From Actinomadura meyerae (lineage in GTDB: Bacteria; Actinomycetota; Actinomycetes; Streptosporangiales; Streptosporangiaceae), in NCBI RefSeq assembly GCF_900188445.1, contig NZ_FZOR01000003.1, positions 186,001 to 250,000 on the forward strand: DNA of 64,000 nt, in the 5' to 3' direction. The translations under genes were made by a program, and so were the position numbers. The notes below the pieces were generated by a model. That model worked only from the letters and a program-made list of their open reading frames with translations, searched no databases and was not told the DNA's origin. Of the stretch, positions 1 through 9,957 are shown in pieces (position 1 is the first letter of the stretch; every line of letters starts with the position of its first letter).

Positions 1-556
1 CGCGGCCGTCGAGCTGCTCGGGCGACATGAACGCGGGGGTGCCCACCATGCCGCCGGTCGCGGTGAGGCGGGTGCCGTCCAGGGAGCGGGCGATGCCGAA
101 GTCGATGACGCGCGGGCCGAACGTGGACAGCAGCACGTTGGCGGGCTTCAGGTCGCGGTGGACGACCCCCGCGTCGTGGATGGCGGTGAGCGCGGTCGCG
201 ATGCCGACCGCGACGGCCTCCAGGTCGGCGCCGCGCAGCGGCCCGTCCTTCGCCACGGCGGCGTCGAGGCTCGGGCCGTTGACGAACTCGGTCACCAGGT
301 AGGGCGGGTCCGCGGCCGGGTCGGCGTCCAGGACCGGCGCCGTGCAGAAGGGCCGGACGCGCTGCGCCGCCGCGACCTCCGCCTGGAACCGCGCGCGGTA
401 CTGCCGGTCGGCGGCGAACTCCCGCCGGATCACCTTGAGGGCGACCCTGCGCCCGGACGCGTCCAGGCCCGCGTAGACGGTGCCCATGCCGCCCTCCCCG
501 AGACGGTCCACGACCCGGTAGGGGCCGATGCGCTCCGGCAGGTCGGGATGCGGCAC
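1..556 (-). CDS. Ser/Thr protein kinase, N-terminal part (cut by window edge)
   Basis: Only the first 185 codons are visible; the gene runs off the left edge. Known role of the family: transfer of ATP phosphate to Ser/Thr of target proteins. Seen: glycine loop LGEGGMGTVY at residues 19-28, ATP-anchoring Lys near 41, catalytic loop HRDLKPAN at 133-140, then a DFG motif and the activation-segment end TPAFMSPE, all in PknB-type order. The GTG start follows a GAGGAG ribosome site. Whether a membrane segment and an outer sensor domain follow cannot be seen. It faces away from the aldehyde dehydrogenase operon; the 130 bases between them hold nothing else obvious. Confidence 0.93.
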   Translation of the reverse strand, partial: MPHPDLPERIGPYRVVDRLGEGGMGTVYAGLDASGRRVALKVIRREFAADRQYRARFQAEVAAAQRVRPFCTAPVLDADPAADPPYLVTEFVNGPSLDAAVAKDGPLRGADLEAVAVGIATALTAIHDAGVVHRDLKPANVLLSTFGPRVIDFGIARSLDGTRLTATGGMVGTPAFMSPEQLDGR

Positions 557-686
557 GGACGTTCTCCTCGGGACGGCGATCAACCCCCCAAGCCTGGCAC
601 ATCCGGACTGCTCGCGCGGCCCCATCGGCCGTCCGGCCCGGCGCCGGCCGGGGCCGGGCCCTTGCGCTCCGGGCGGGGCTGAACTG

Positions 687-698
687 TAGTCTGGACAA

Positions 699-707
<9 letters not shown>
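687..707 (+). promoter_or_regulatory. -10 box and palindromic operator over the start of the catabolic operon
   Basis: A perfect 18-base palindrome, TCTGGACA-AG-TGTCCAGA (690-707), overlaps a -10-like hexamer TAGTCT (687-692) and contains the GTG start codon at 699. The start lies 7 bases after the -10 box and has no ribosome site before it, so the mRNA is probably leaderless. Palindromes of this size are typical TetR-family operators. No TetR gene is in the window, so the repressor would be encoded elsewhere. Confidence 0.55.
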
Positions 708-2155
<1,448 letters not shown>

Positions 2156-2159
<4 letters not shown>

Positions 2160-2890
2160 GGTTCGAGGGAAAGGTCGCGGTCGTCACCGGGGCCGCGCAG
2201 GGCATCGGCGAGGCGTACGCCCGCGCGCTGGCGGCGGAGGGCGCGCACGTGGTCGTCGCCGACGTGGACGAGCGCGGCCAGGGCGTGGCCGACGACATCA
2301 AGGGCCTGTTCGTCCGGACGGACGTGTCCGACCCCGCGTCGGTGGAGGCCATGGCGGCGGCGGCGAAGGAGCGGTTCGGCGGGATCGACCACCTCGTCAA
2401 CAACGCCGCCATCTTCGGGACGATGAAGCTCGACTTCCTCTTCACCGTCGACTGGGACTACTACAAGAAGTTCATGTCCGTGAACATGGACGGTGCACTG
2501 CTCTGCGCGCGCGCCTGCTACCCCCACATGCAGGAACGCGGCGGCGGCTCCATCGTGAACCAGTCGTCCACGGCCGCGTGGCAGTACTCCGGCTTCTACG
2601 GGCTGGCGAAGGTCGGCGTCAACGGCCTCACGCAGCAGCTCGCGCACGAGCTGGGCAGCATGAACATCCGCGTCAACGCGATCGCCCCCGGGCCGATCGA
2701 CACCGAGGCCAACCGGGCGGTCGTGCCGGGCAACATGTCGCAGAAGATCGTCCGGGACAAGATGGCGCTCAAGCGGATGGGCTCCCCCGCGGACCTCGTC
2801 GGCGCGTGCCTGTTCCTGCTGTCCGACGACGCGGCCTGGATCACGGGCCAGATCGTCAACGTCGACGGCGGCGAGGTGTTCCGGGCATGA
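2156..2890 (+). CDS. Short-chain dehydrogenase/reductase (SDR)
   Basis: A 244-residue Rossmann-fold oxidoreductase acting on a hydroxyl/keto substrate with NAD(P)(H). Seen: cofactor motif TGAAQGIG at residues 11-18, the NNAA motif near 82, catalytic Ser 137/138, Tyr148 and Lys152 in YGLAK, and the C-terminal ITGQIVNVDGG typical of FabG-like classical SDRs. The acidic residue after the second strand (VADVD) favours NAD(H); this is inference. The GTG start overlaps the previous stop codon (GTGA), so translation is probably coupled. Substrate unknown. Confidence 0.88.
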
Positions 2891-3783
2891 GCGACGCGAA
2901 CCCGGAACCGCCGAGAACAAACCCCCCGCACGCAGCCCCCACGGCGGTCGCGTTCATCGGGCTCGGCCAGATGGGCGCGCCCATGGCCGGGCATCTGACC
3001 GGCGCGGGCCTGGTCGTCTACGACGCGCGCCCGGAGGCGGCGGCGCCGCTGGTGAAGGCGGGCGCGCGGGCCGCGAGGAGCGTCGCCGAGGCCGCCGCGC
3101 ACGCCGACCTCGTCTCGGTCATGGTCCGGGACGACGACCAGGTGAACGAGGTCGCCGGCGAGGTGCTCGCGAGCGCCCGGCCGGGCACGGTCCTGGCGAT
3201 CCACTCGACGATCCGCGCGAAGACGGCCGAGGACCTCGCCGAGCGCGCCCGGCGGTACTCGATCGAGGTCGTGGACGCGCCGGTCAGCGGCGGGTTCATG
3301 GGCGCGAGCGCGGGCAGCCTCGCGGTGATGGTCGGCGGGACGGACGAGGCGTTCGAGCGGTGCCGGGAGCCGTTCGGCGCCTGGGCGGACCTCGTCCTGC
3401 ACATGGGCCCGGTCGGCGCGGGCACCCGCGCGAAGCTGGCCCGCAACATGCTGCACTTCATCTCGTTCACCGCCGCCGCCGAGGCGCAGCGGCTCGCGGA
3501 GGCGTCCGGGGTGTCGCTGCGCAAGCTCGGGCGGATCGTCCGGCACACCGACGCGATCACCGGCGGCGCCGGGTCGATCATGCTGCGGCCGACGACCGCG
3601 CCGCTGGAGCCGGGCGACGACCTGTACGACATCCTGTGCCACACCCGGGACCTCGGCGAGAAGGACCTGTCGCTGGCCCTGGAGCTGGCCGACGAGCTGG
3701 GCGTCGACGTCCCGCTCGCCCGCATCGCCCGCGACCGCTTCGCCCCCGGGCTGGGCCTGCCGAAGGGAGGAGACCATGAGTGA
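2887..3783 (+). CDS. 3-hydroxyisobutyrate dehydrogenase-like NAD-binding protein
   Basis: A 298-residue beta-hydroxyacid dehydrogenase. Seen: N-terminal dinucleotide motif GLGQMGAPMA at residues 25-34, substrate motif DAPVSGG at 130-136 and catalytic Lys near 183 in GTRAKLARNM, in the standard order. A Pro-rich tail of about 18 residues precedes the Rossmann fold. ATG 2887 overlaps the SDR stop (ATGA). Family members oxidise 3-hydroxyisobutyrate, tartronate semialdehyde or similar compounds. A role in the same catabolic route as its neighbours is inferred from the overlap. It is a paralogue of the dehydrogenase at 14699. Confidence 0.85.
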   Translation: MSDANPEPPRTNPPHAAPTAVAFIGLGQMGAPMAGHLTGAGLVVYDARPEAAAPLVKAGARAARSVAEAAAHADLVSVMVRDDDQVNEVAGEVLASARPGTVLAIHSTIRAKTAEDLAERARRYSIEVVDAPVSGGFMGASAGSLAVMVGGTDEAFERCREPFGAWADLVLHMGPVGAGTRAKLARNMLHFISFTAAAEAQRLAEASGVSLRKLGRIVRHTDAITGGAGSIMLRPTTAPLEPGDDLYDILCHTRDLGEKDLSLALELADELGVDVPLARIARDRFAPGLGLPKGGDHE

Positions 3784-4183
3784 GGAAAGCGAACCTGAGG
3801 GTCCTTCCACCGGGAACGAGCGCCGGGGGCGCGGGCTGGAGATGATGCGGCAGGTCTACGGCTGGGACATCGAGGACGCGCCCGGCGAGTTCTTCGGCAT
3901 CACCGTCGACCACCTCTTCGGCGACATCTGGACGCGTCCGGGCCTCGGCATGCGCGACCGGCGGCTGCTGCTCATCGGCGTGCTGGCCGGTCAGGGCCTC
4001 AACGACGTCCTGGACATCCAGATCCCGGCGGCGCTGGCGAACGGGGAGCTGTCGCCGGACGAGCTGCGCGAGATCGGCATCTTCCTGACCCACTACGTCG
4101 GCTGGCCGCTCGGGTCCCGGCTGAGCATCCAGATCGACACCCTGATCGCCAAGCACGAGAAGCGGAAGAGGAGGGACGGCTAG
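3776..4183 (+). CDS. Carboxymuconolactone decarboxylase family protein
   Basis: A 135-residue, all-helical protein of the CMD/AhpD fold. Seen: a central stretch RDRRLLLIGVLAGQG and a following helix, as in CMD proteins. The Cys-x-x-Cys pair of peroxidase-type AhpD is absent, so a lyase-like or decarboxylase role is more likely than thiol peroxidase. It begins 8 bases inside the preceding dehydrogenase gene and ends the operon. Its TAG stop and the stop of the convergent gene share the palindromic tetranucleotide CTAG. Precise reaction unknown. Confidence 0.75.
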   Translation: MSEESEPEGPSTGNERRGRGLEMMRQVYGWDIEDAPGEFFGITVDHLFGDIWTRPGLGMRDRRLLLIGVLAGQGLNDVLDIQIPAALANGELSPDELREIGIFLTHYVGWPLGSRLSIQIDTLIAKHEKRKRRDG

Positions 4184-4740
4184 CAGGGGCTCGGCATCAG
4201 CATCGGCCCGGTCACCCCGAAGCGCTCGGTGCCCCGCCGGGTGAGGTGGACGCGCAGGTCGATCCAGCCCGCCCGCCCGGCCCCGTCGCAGCCGATGCTG
4301 CCGCGCTCGGGGAAGTGCAGGTCGCCGGCGGACAGCTTGGCGCCGGGCACCCGCACCGGCAGCAGCACGCGCGCACCCGCGGTGAGCCGCGCGATGCGGC
4401 AGCCGCCCACGTCCCGGTCCCGCGCGTCGCCGGGCACCGCCACGGGAGCGGACGGCGCGCAGCCGATGATCCCGGGATGACCGCCGGCGTCGCGCAGACC
4501 GCCGGAACGCCCGACGCCGAGCACGTCCACCACGACGACGTCGCCCGGTTCCGCGCCGACGACGACGAGCGGGCCGCACAGCAGGACCCCGGCGCCGATC
4601 TCGCGGCCGGGGCATTCCAGCCGGACGGACCCGCCGGTGATGACCTCCGCGACGGCGGGGATGTCGGGGTGCCAGTGGTCGTGGCCGCGGACCTGCCTCG
4701 TCGCCTCGTCGTCAAGGTCGAACACGGCGGGTGACGTCAT
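4180..4740 (-). CDS. Compact acetamidase/formamidase-like protein
   Basis: A 186-residue protein. The segment RGHDHWHPDIPA near residue 19 resembles the HxxWHPDIP-type opening of FmdA/AmdA amidases, and the alternating Gly/Asp/Val strands that follow fit the beta-rich core of that family. Known members are roughly 300-400 residues, so this is either a natural short form or a shortened, possibly inactive relative. It converges on the four-gene operon with a 4-base shared stop (CTAG), and might act on an amide in the same pathway; that is inference. A 137-base gap with no obvious signal separates it from ddl. Confidence 0.6.
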   Translation of the reverse strand: MTSPAVFDLDDEATRQVRGHDHWHPDIPAVAEVITGGSVRLECPGREIGAGVLLCGPLVVVGAEPGDVVVVDVLGVGRSGGLRDAGGHPGIIGCAPSAPVAVPGDARDRDVGGCRIARLTAGARVLLPVRVPGAKLSAGDLHFPERGSIGCDGAGRAGWIDLRVHLTRRGTERFGVTGPMLMPSPC

Positions 4741-4877
4741 CGGGAGCGATCCTTCCGGTCGGCGGACGATGGCTCGATCCTGCCGGGCCCCTGTTACCGG
4801 ACGGTTTCAGCGGCCCGACGGCCGCGTTAGCCGGGCATCACCGCGAACTCGGGAAGGGCGGGCTCCCGTACCGCCGG

Positions 4878-5999
4878 CTAGCGAAGGCCGGTCGAGCGCT
4901 TCAGCGCCGTCTGGATCAGCCGGTCGACCAGCGCCGGGTAGTCCAGCCCGGTGGCCGCCCACATCTGCGGGAACGCCGACGCCGGGGTGAAGCCCGGCAT
5001 CGTGTTGATCTCGTTGAGGATCCACCGGCCGTCCGGCGTGTGGAAGAAGTCGACGCGGGCGAGGCCCTCGCAGTCGAGCGCCTCGAACGCTTGCACCGCG
5101 ATGCGGCGGACCTCCTCGATCGCGGCGGGCGGCAGGTCCGGCGGGATCGACATCGAGGTGGAGCCGTCGAGGTACTTGGTCTCGAAGTCGTAGAAGTCGC
5201 GCTCGCCCGCCATCAGCACCTCGGCGGGCAGGCTGGCCTCGGGCGGGCCGTCGTCCAGGCCCTGCAGGACGCCGCACTCGACCTCGCGGCCCTCGATCGC
5301 GGCCTCCACGACCACCTTCGGGTCGTGCTCGCGGGCCGCGTCGACCGCCGCCTCCAGGGCGGCCTCGTCGGTGACCCGGGTGATGCCCATGCTCGACCCG
5401 GCGCGGGCCGGCTTGACGAACACCGGGGCACCGGCGGCCAGGCCCAGCTCCTTGATCTCGTCGATCTTGCGCTTGCGCTCGCGCCGCCACTCCCGGTCGC
5501 CGACCAGCACGTACGGGCCGACGGGCAGGCCGCGCGCCTGCCACACGAGCTTCATGTACCCCTTGTCCATGCCGACGGCGCTGGCCAGCACCCCGGCGCC
5601 GACGTAGCGGACGCCCGCCAGGTCGAGCAGCCCCTGGATCGTGCCGTCCTCGCCGTACGGGCCGTGCAGCAGGGGCAGGACGACGTCGACCTCGGCGAGC
5701 GTTTCGGGGACCTCGCCGGGCCGGACCACCATCAGCCCGCGGCTGTCGGGGTCGAACGGCAGCGCGAGGGCGCTGCCGGCGCCGGTCACCTCGGGCAGCC
5801 GGCCGCCCTCGATCGCGAGCGGCAGGTCGGCGGGCGGCAGCACCCAGCGGCCGTCGCGGGCGATGCCGATCGGCACCACCTCGTACCGGTCCCGGTCGAT
5901 GGCGGCCATGACGGCGCCCGCGGTGACGCAGGAGATCGCGTGCTCGGAGCTGCGTCCGCCGAAGACCACGGCCACGCGGATCCTAGAAACCTGGGACAT
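4878..5999 (-). CDS. ddl: D-alanine--D-alanine ligase
   Basis: A 373-residue ATP-grasp ligase joining two D-alanines for peptidoglycan precursor synthesis in the cytoplasm. Seen: VVFGGRSSEHAIS near residue 10, LHGPYGEDGTIQG in the substrate region, the ATP-grasp lysine segment VFVKPARAGSSMGI and the metal-binding stretch VDFFHTPDGRWILNEINT, ending with NTMPGFTP. Length is normal. It is third in a plsC-gpsA-ddl set on this strand, 63 bases after gpsA. The lactate-type selectivity residues of resistance ligases were not assessed. Confidence 0.95.
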   Translation of the reverse strand: MSQVSRIRVAVVFGGRSSEHAISCVTAGAVMAAIDRDRYEVVPIGIARDGRWVLPPADLPLAIEGGRLPEVTGAGSALALPFDPDSRGLMVVRPGEVPETLAEVDVVLPLLHGPYGEDGTIQGLLDLAGVRYVGAGVLASAVGMDKGYMKLVWQARGLPVGPYVLVGDREWRRERKRKIDEIKELGLAAGAPVFVKPARAGSSMGITRVTDEAALEAAVDAAREHDPKVVVEAAIEGREVECGVLQGLDDGPPEASLPAEVLMAGERDFYDFETKYLDGSTSMSIPPDLPPAAIEEVRRIAVQAFEALDCEGLARVDFFHTPDGRWILNEINTMPGFTPASAFPQMWAATGLDYPALVDRLIQTALKRSTGLR

Positions 6000-6062
6000 G
6001 AGGTCCGACCCTACCGGTGATCAGTCGGGCTCGGCCACGGGCGGCGGGCGCGCGGCGGCACG

Positions 6063-7073
6063 TCACACCCCGTACCGCTCGGGCTTCGGCGACCGCGAGA
6101 TCAGCGAGACCGCCGCCTCCTTGATCGGCATGCCGTGGTGCAGCACGGCGGTGACCGCCTCGGTGATCGGCATCTCCACGTTGTGCTTGCGGGCCAGCTC
6201 CAGCACCGCCTCCGACGACTTCACGCCCTCGGCGGTCTGCTTGGTGACGGCGATGACCTCCTCCAGGGTCATGCCGCGGCCGAGGTTCTCGCCGAACGTG
6301 CGGTTCCGCGACAGCGGCGAGATGCACGTCCCGACGAGGTCGCCCATGCCGGCGAGCCCGGCGAAGGTGTGCTCGTCGGCGCCGAGCGCGGCGCCCAGCC
6401 GGGCGATCTCGGCGAGCCCGCGGGTGATCAGCAGCGCCTGCGTGCTGGCGCCGAAGCCGAGCCCGACCGACATGCCGACGCACAGCGCGACGATGTTCTT
6501 CACCGCGCCGCCGAGCTCGCAGCCGACCACGTCGGTGGAGGTGTAGACGCGGAAGTACGGGGTCATCGTCGCGGCCTGCAGCCGCCGCGCGACGGCCTCG
6601 TCCACGCAGGCGGCGACGGCCGCGCCCGGCTCGCCGCTCGCGATCTCGCGGGCCAGGTTCGGGCCGCAGAACACCCCGACCCGCTCCTCCGGGACGTCGG
6701 CGACCTCGCGGATCACCTCCGACATCCGCCGGGCGGTGCCCATCTCGACGCCCTTCATCAGGCTGACGAGCACCGCGTCCGGCGGCAGGTGCGGCACCCA
6801 CGCGCCGAGGTTGGCGCGCAGCGTCTGCGCGGGGACGGCGAGCGCGACGAAGTCGGCGCCCTTCAGCGCCTCCGCCGGGTCGAGGGTGGCGCGGACGCCC
6901 TCCGGCAGGGTGACGCCGGGCAGGTAGTCGGGGTTCTCGTGCCGCTCGTTGACCGCCTCGACCACTTCGGGGCGGCGGCCCCACAGGACGACGTCGCCGC
7001 CCGCGTCGTGCAGCAGCTTGGTGAACGTCGTCCCCCAGGAGCCGGCGCCCATCACCGCGGTACGGAAGGTCAC
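6063..7073 (-). CDS. gpsA: Glycerol-3-phosphate dehydrogenase [NAD(P)+]
   Basis: A 336-residue enzyme reducing dihydroxyacetone phosphate to sn-glycerol 3-phosphate, the backbone for phospholipids. Seen: N-terminal dinucleotide motif GAGSWGTT at residues 9-16, the catalytic-lysine region GGAVKNIVALCVG, and the family segment AGMGDLVGTC. Length matches the family. Its ATG overlaps the plsC stop by 4 bases, so the acyltransferase and the supplier of its backbone are translated together, a sensible coupling for phosphatidate synthesis. Confidence 0.95.
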   Translation of the reverse strand: MTFRTAVMGAGSWGTTFTKLLHDAGGDVVLWGRRPEVVEAVNERHENPDYLPGVTLPEGVRATLDPAEALKGADFVALAVPAQTLRANLGAWVPHLPPDAVLVSLMKGVEMGTARRMSEVIREVADVPEERVGVFCGPNLAREIASGEPGAAVAACVDEAVARRLQAATMTPYFRVYTSTDVVGCELGGAVKNIVALCVGMSVGLGFGASTQALLITRGLAEIARLGAALGADEHTFAGLAGMGDLVGTCISPLSRNRTFGENLGRGMTLEEVIAVTKQTAEGVKSSEAVLELARKHNVEMPITEAVTAVLHHGMPIKEAAVSLISRSPKPERYGV

Positions 7074-7915
7074 GAGCCGTCCACCTCCCGGTCGGCTGTC
7101 GCGCGGACGGCGGGCGTGCGGCCGCCCGGCTCGGCCGGCTCCGCGGGCGCGGGCACCGCCGCCCGGCGCCGCTCCTCCAGCACCAGGTGGTGGTCGTAGC
7201 GCTCCTTCGGCGGTTCCTCACCGCGCAGCTCGCCGAGGAGCCCGGTGATCGCCGTCATGATGTCGTCGGTGGCGGCGCGGAGCGTCTCCTTGGTGAGCGG
7301 CAGCCCCTCGTACTCCGACAGGTCGACCGGCGGCCCGGCCATCACCTTCATCGTCTTGCGGGGCAGCGGGTGGAAGCCTTTCTTCAGGCTGCCCGCGAGG
7401 CCCTTCTGCTCGCCCTTCTTGTACGGCATCAGCTCGTGCGCCCCCCAGCTCGCGACGGGGACGACCTTCGCGCCCGTCGTCAGCGCCATGCGGGCGACGC
7501 CCGTCTGGCCGGTCATCGGCCACAGGTCCGGGTCGCGGGTGCAGCTGCCCTCGGGGTAGAACATCAGGCACTCGCCGGCCACCAGCGCCCTCTCCGCGTC
7601 CTTCAGGGCGAGCGCGGCGTCGGCGCGGTCGCGGTACACGGGGATCTGCCCGGTGCCGCGCAGCACGGTCCTGATGAACTTCACGTCGAACAGGGTGGAC
7701 TTGGCCAGGTACACCGGGTACCGCCCCGACTCGTAGACGAAGTGGGCGAGCGCCAGGGGGTCGGCCTCGGAGATGTGGTTGGCGGCGATGATGACGCCGC
7801 CCTCCCTGGGCACGTTCCCCCGGCCGCGCCAGTCCCGCTTCAGGAGCCCGAAAAGCAGCGGGCGCAGGATGACGATGGTGAGCTTCCGCCAGCCCGGCGA
7901 GTACCCGTGGCTCAT
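7070..7915 (-). CDS. plsC: 1-acyl-sn-glycerol-3-phosphate acyltransferase
   Basis: A 281-residue membrane-associated acyltransferase making phosphatidic acid from lysophosphatidate. Seen: catalytic HX4D motif in NHISEADP (His near 47), FYPEGSCTRD as the glycerophosphate-binding block, and hydrophobic segments TIVILRPLLFGLL and GARVV-like strands. The tail after residue 250 is Pro/Ala rich and probably disordered. ATG 7915 was chosen because a GAGGAGGGG ribosome site lies just before it; longer in-frame starts lack one. Followed at once by gpsA. A general acyltransferase for another lipid cannot be excluded. Confidence 0.88.
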   Translation of the reverse strand: MSHGYSPGWRKLTIVILRPLLFGLLKRDWRGRGNVPREGGVIIAANHISEADPLALAHFVYESGRYPVYLAKSTLFDVKFIRTVLRGTGQIPVYRDRADAALALKDAERALVAGECLMFYPEGSCTRDPDLWPMTGQTGVARMALTTGAKVVPVASWGAHELMPYKKGEQKGLAGSLKKGFHPLPRKTMKVMAGPPVDLSEYEGLPLTKETLRAATDDIMTAITGLLGELRGEEPPKERYDHHLVLEERRRAAVPAPAEPAEPGGRTPAVRATADREVDGS

Positions 7916-8016
7916 GCCCGTCCCCTCCTCATTCCTTCCCCTCATCGGTTCATCCCCCGGATGAACGTGGGGTGTCATCAAGTGTCGCGGTTGCGTGCGC
8001 ATAGTGTCGAGTTGCC

Positions 8017-8694
8017 ATGTCTACAACAGCACGCGACCGCGCCGCTCGGAACGCACCCCGCCTCCCCTGGTCGCTCGTCGTCCCCGTCAAGGTGCTCGCC
8101 AGGGCGAAGACCCGCATGTCCGCGGCCGCGGGCCCGCACCGGGAGGCCCTCGCGCTCGCGGTGGCGGCCGACACGGTCGCGGCGGCGCTGCGCTGCGACC
8201 GGGTCCGCGACGTGATCGTTGTCACCGACGATCCCCTTCCGGCGGCGGAGCTCGCCGCCCTCGGCGCCCGCGTGGTGCCCGACGTGCCGGACGCCGGCCT
8301 GAACCCGGCGCTGGTCCACGGCGCGGACCGGGGCCGGGAGCTGGCCCCGGACGCGGGCGTCGGCGCCCTGTCGGCGGACCTTCCCGCGCTGCGGCCCGAT
8401 GAACTCGCCCGCGTCCTCGACGCGGCCGCGGCCGCGCCGGAGGCGTTCGTCCCGGACGCGGCGGGCGTCGGCACGACCCTGTACACGGCCCGGCCGGGCG
8501 TCCCGTTCGCCCCGGCGTTCGGCGGCGGGTCCCGCGCGGCGCACCGCGCCCGCGGCGCCGTGGAGATCGTCCTGCCCGGCACCGACAGCGTCCGCCGCGA
8601 CGTCGACACGCCGGACGACCTGCGCGCGGCCCTCGCGCTCGGCACCGGTCCCCGCACCGCCGAGATCGCGGCCCTGCTGCCGTCGGTGGCCTAG
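8017..8694 (+). CDS. cofC: 2-phospho-L-lactate (phosphoenolpyruvate) guanylyltransferase, F420 pathway
   Basis: A 225-residue nucleotidyltransferase of coenzyme F420 synthesis; in actinobacteria it guanylylates phosphoenolpyruvate (or phospholactate) before transfer to Fo. Seen: N-terminal VVPVKVLARAKTRM nucleotide-binding stretch, VIVVTDDP, the GALSADLPALRPDEL metal-binding Asp block, and FGGGSRAAHRARGA near the C terminus. A -10-like TAGTGT (8002-8007) lies 9 bases before the ATG. The only F420 gene in the window; divergent from plsC. Confidence 0.9.
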   Translation: MSTTARDRAARNAPRLPWSLVVPVKVLARAKTRMSAAAGPHREALALAVAADTVAAALRCDRVRDVIVVTDDPLPAAELAALGARVVPDVPDAGLNPALVHGADRGRELAPDAGVGALSADLPALRPDELARVLDAAAAAPEAFVPDAAGVGTTLYTARPGVPFAPAFGGGSRAAHRARGAVEIVLPGTDSVRRDVDTPDDLRAALALGTGPRTAEIAALLPSVA

Positions 8695-8704
8695 AGTTCC
8701 GCTC

Positions 8705-8908
8705 ATGCAGGGGACGGTGAAGGCATTCGACAAGCAGACCCGGTCGGGGAGCGTCCTCCTCGACGACGGCACGGAGCTGCCGTTCGACGCGGAAGCGTTC
8801 GCGGCGGGCGGGTTGCGGCTGCTGCGCTTCGGCCAGCGGGTCAACCTCGCGCTGGAGGACGGCCGCGTCAGCGTCGTGACGCTGTCGACGTTCCCGCTGC
8901 CGACCTGA
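8705..8908 (+). CDS. Small cold-shock-domain-like protein
   Basis: A 67-residue protein starting MQGTVKAFDKQTRSGSVLL, which reads like the first strands of a cold-shock (OB-fold) domain, with GTELPFDAEAF and GQRVNLALEDG as later strands. The aromatic RNP1/RNP2 residues of true Csp proteins (KGFGFI, VFVHF) are largely missing, so nucleic-acid binding is uncertain. It starts 10 bases after cofC and ends at a strong bidirectional terminator, so it is probably co-transcribed with cofC. Function unknown. Confidence 0.7.
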   Translation: MQGTVKAFDKQTRSGSVLLDDGTELPFDAEAFAAGGLRLLRFGQRVNLALEDGRVSVVTLSTFPLPT

Positions 8909-8909
8909 A

Positions 8910-8955
8910 CGCGTCAGCGCCCGGGACCGTCGGAACGATCCCGGGCGCTGACGCG
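8910..8955. terminator. Bidirectional terminator between convergent genes
   Basis: Perfect 17-base arms (8910-8926 and 8939-8955) with a 12-base loop. It sits between the stop codons of the cold-shock-like gene and HU, which converge, and so would serve both strands. There is no long T-run on either side, as is common for high-GC actinobacterial terminators. Confidence 0.8.
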
Positions 8956-8961
8956 GTGAGG

Positions 8962-9240
8962 CTACTTCTTGCCGGCCACCAGGTTCTTGAAGTCGGCGCC
9001 GGCCTTGAACTTCGGCACGGACGTCGCGGGAACCTCGATGGTCTTGCCCGTTGCGGGGTTGCGGGCCGTACGGGCAGGCCGGTCGGCCTTCTCGAACGAA
9101 CCGAACCCGGTGATGGCGACCTTGTCACCCTTGGCGACGGCGTTCTGGATCGCCTCCAGGATGGCGTCGACGGCCTCGGCTGCGGCCTTCTTGCTGCCCA
9201 GCCGGTCAGAGATGGCGTCGACCAGCTCACGCTTGTTCAT
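8962..9240 (-). CDS. hup: HU family nucleoid-associated DNA-binding protein
   Basis: A 92-residue histone-like protein that bends and compacts DNA as a dimer. Seen: MNKRELVDAIS opening, AITGFGSFEK and the DNA-binding arm TARNPATGKTIEVPAT, then PKFKAGADFKN. It is the short form without the Lys/Ala-rich C-terminal tail of HupS-type proteins. A strong GAGGAG ribosome site precedes the ATG. Its place between cofC and leuD resembles the gene order I recall for the Streptomyces ndgR-leuCD-hup region. Confidence 0.95.
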   Translation of the reverse strand: MNKRELVDAISDRLGSKKAAAEAVDAILEAIQNAVAKGDKVAITGFGSFEKADRPARTARNPATGKTIEVPATSVPKFKAGADFKNLVAGKK

Positions 9241-9398
9241 GGGTTACTCCTCTAGTTCCCCCCTTGCCCGAACGAAACTAAGGGACCCTCAGCATGGACA
9301 CAATCACCTGCACGCAAGAGTTGGCGTGTCGCTGGCGTTTTTGTCGGCCTCGCCCCCGTCTCGCCGGGTGACCGGACCGGATCCGGCCACTGCGCACG

Positions 9399-9668
9399 CT
9401 AACCGACGTCGGCCCCGTCCTGGAAATCGGCGAGGAACGCGTCCAGCCTGCGGGCGGCCAGCCCGGCGTCCCGCTTGGCCAGATCGGTGATCGCCAGCAG
9501 GTGCCGGATGAGCCGCTGCCGCGTCTCCGCCGGAAGCGGCGCGACCGCCCGATGTGCATCACGCAACTGCCGCGCGAGCTGGGTCAACGCAGGATCTTCC
9601 CACGCGGGTCCACTCCACGGGACCGCAGCCAATTTCCACTCCCCCAAACGGTCGGCGAGCCTGGGCAC
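9399..9668 (-). CDS. Small conserved-looking helical protein
   Basis: An 89-residue soluble protein, mostly alpha-helical and rich in Arg, Leu and Ala. It contains LGEWKLAAVPWSGPAW near the start and AETRQRLIRHLLAITDL in the middle. No known domain is recognised. The chosen GTG at 9668 places a GGGGAC stretch upstream; longer versions would read into the repeat block and are unlikely. Placed between leuD and HU. The start is the weakest part of this call. Confidence 0.55.
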   Translation of the reverse strand: MPRLADRLGEWKLAAVPWSGPAWEDPALTQLARQLRDAHRAVAPLPAETRQRLIRHLLAITDLAKRDAGLAARRLDAFLADFQDGADVG

Positions 9669-9787
9669 AAGGAAATTGTCCCCGGTCCCCCCACTCCCCG
9701 ACACGCCAGGGCCCCCACGAGCGTGATAAGCGCCTCTCACCCCGACCACCGAACGCCCCCCAGACCAACAACCCCAGCCCCCGGCCA

Positions 9788-9835
9788 CGGGTATGGCCGC
9801 GGAGCGAGCGCTAGCGAGCGCAGCGGCCATACCCG
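9788..9835. repeat. Long inverted repeat, first hairpin of the block
   Basis: Perfect 13-base arms (9788-9800, CGGGTATGGCCGC, and 9823-9835) around a 22-base loop that itself contains the near-repeats GAGCGAGCG and TAGCGAGCG. Confidence 0.75.
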
Positions 9836-9896
9836 CCGAGCCGGTCGACCGCAGCGACACGCCACCAACCCGCACGGTCACAGAAACCGAAACCGT

Positions 9897-9957
9897 GGCG
9901 TGAGGATCGACCGGCTCGTGACGGGGGTTCCAGGGGGTCGCCCCCCTGGGCCAACAC
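9897..9957. repeat. 61-base direct repeat, copy 1
   Basis: Begins GGCGTGAGGATCGACCGG and ends with a palindromic core CCAGGGGGTCGCCCCCCTGG (8-base arms, TCGC loop). It is joined head to tail to copy 2. Confidence 0.85.
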
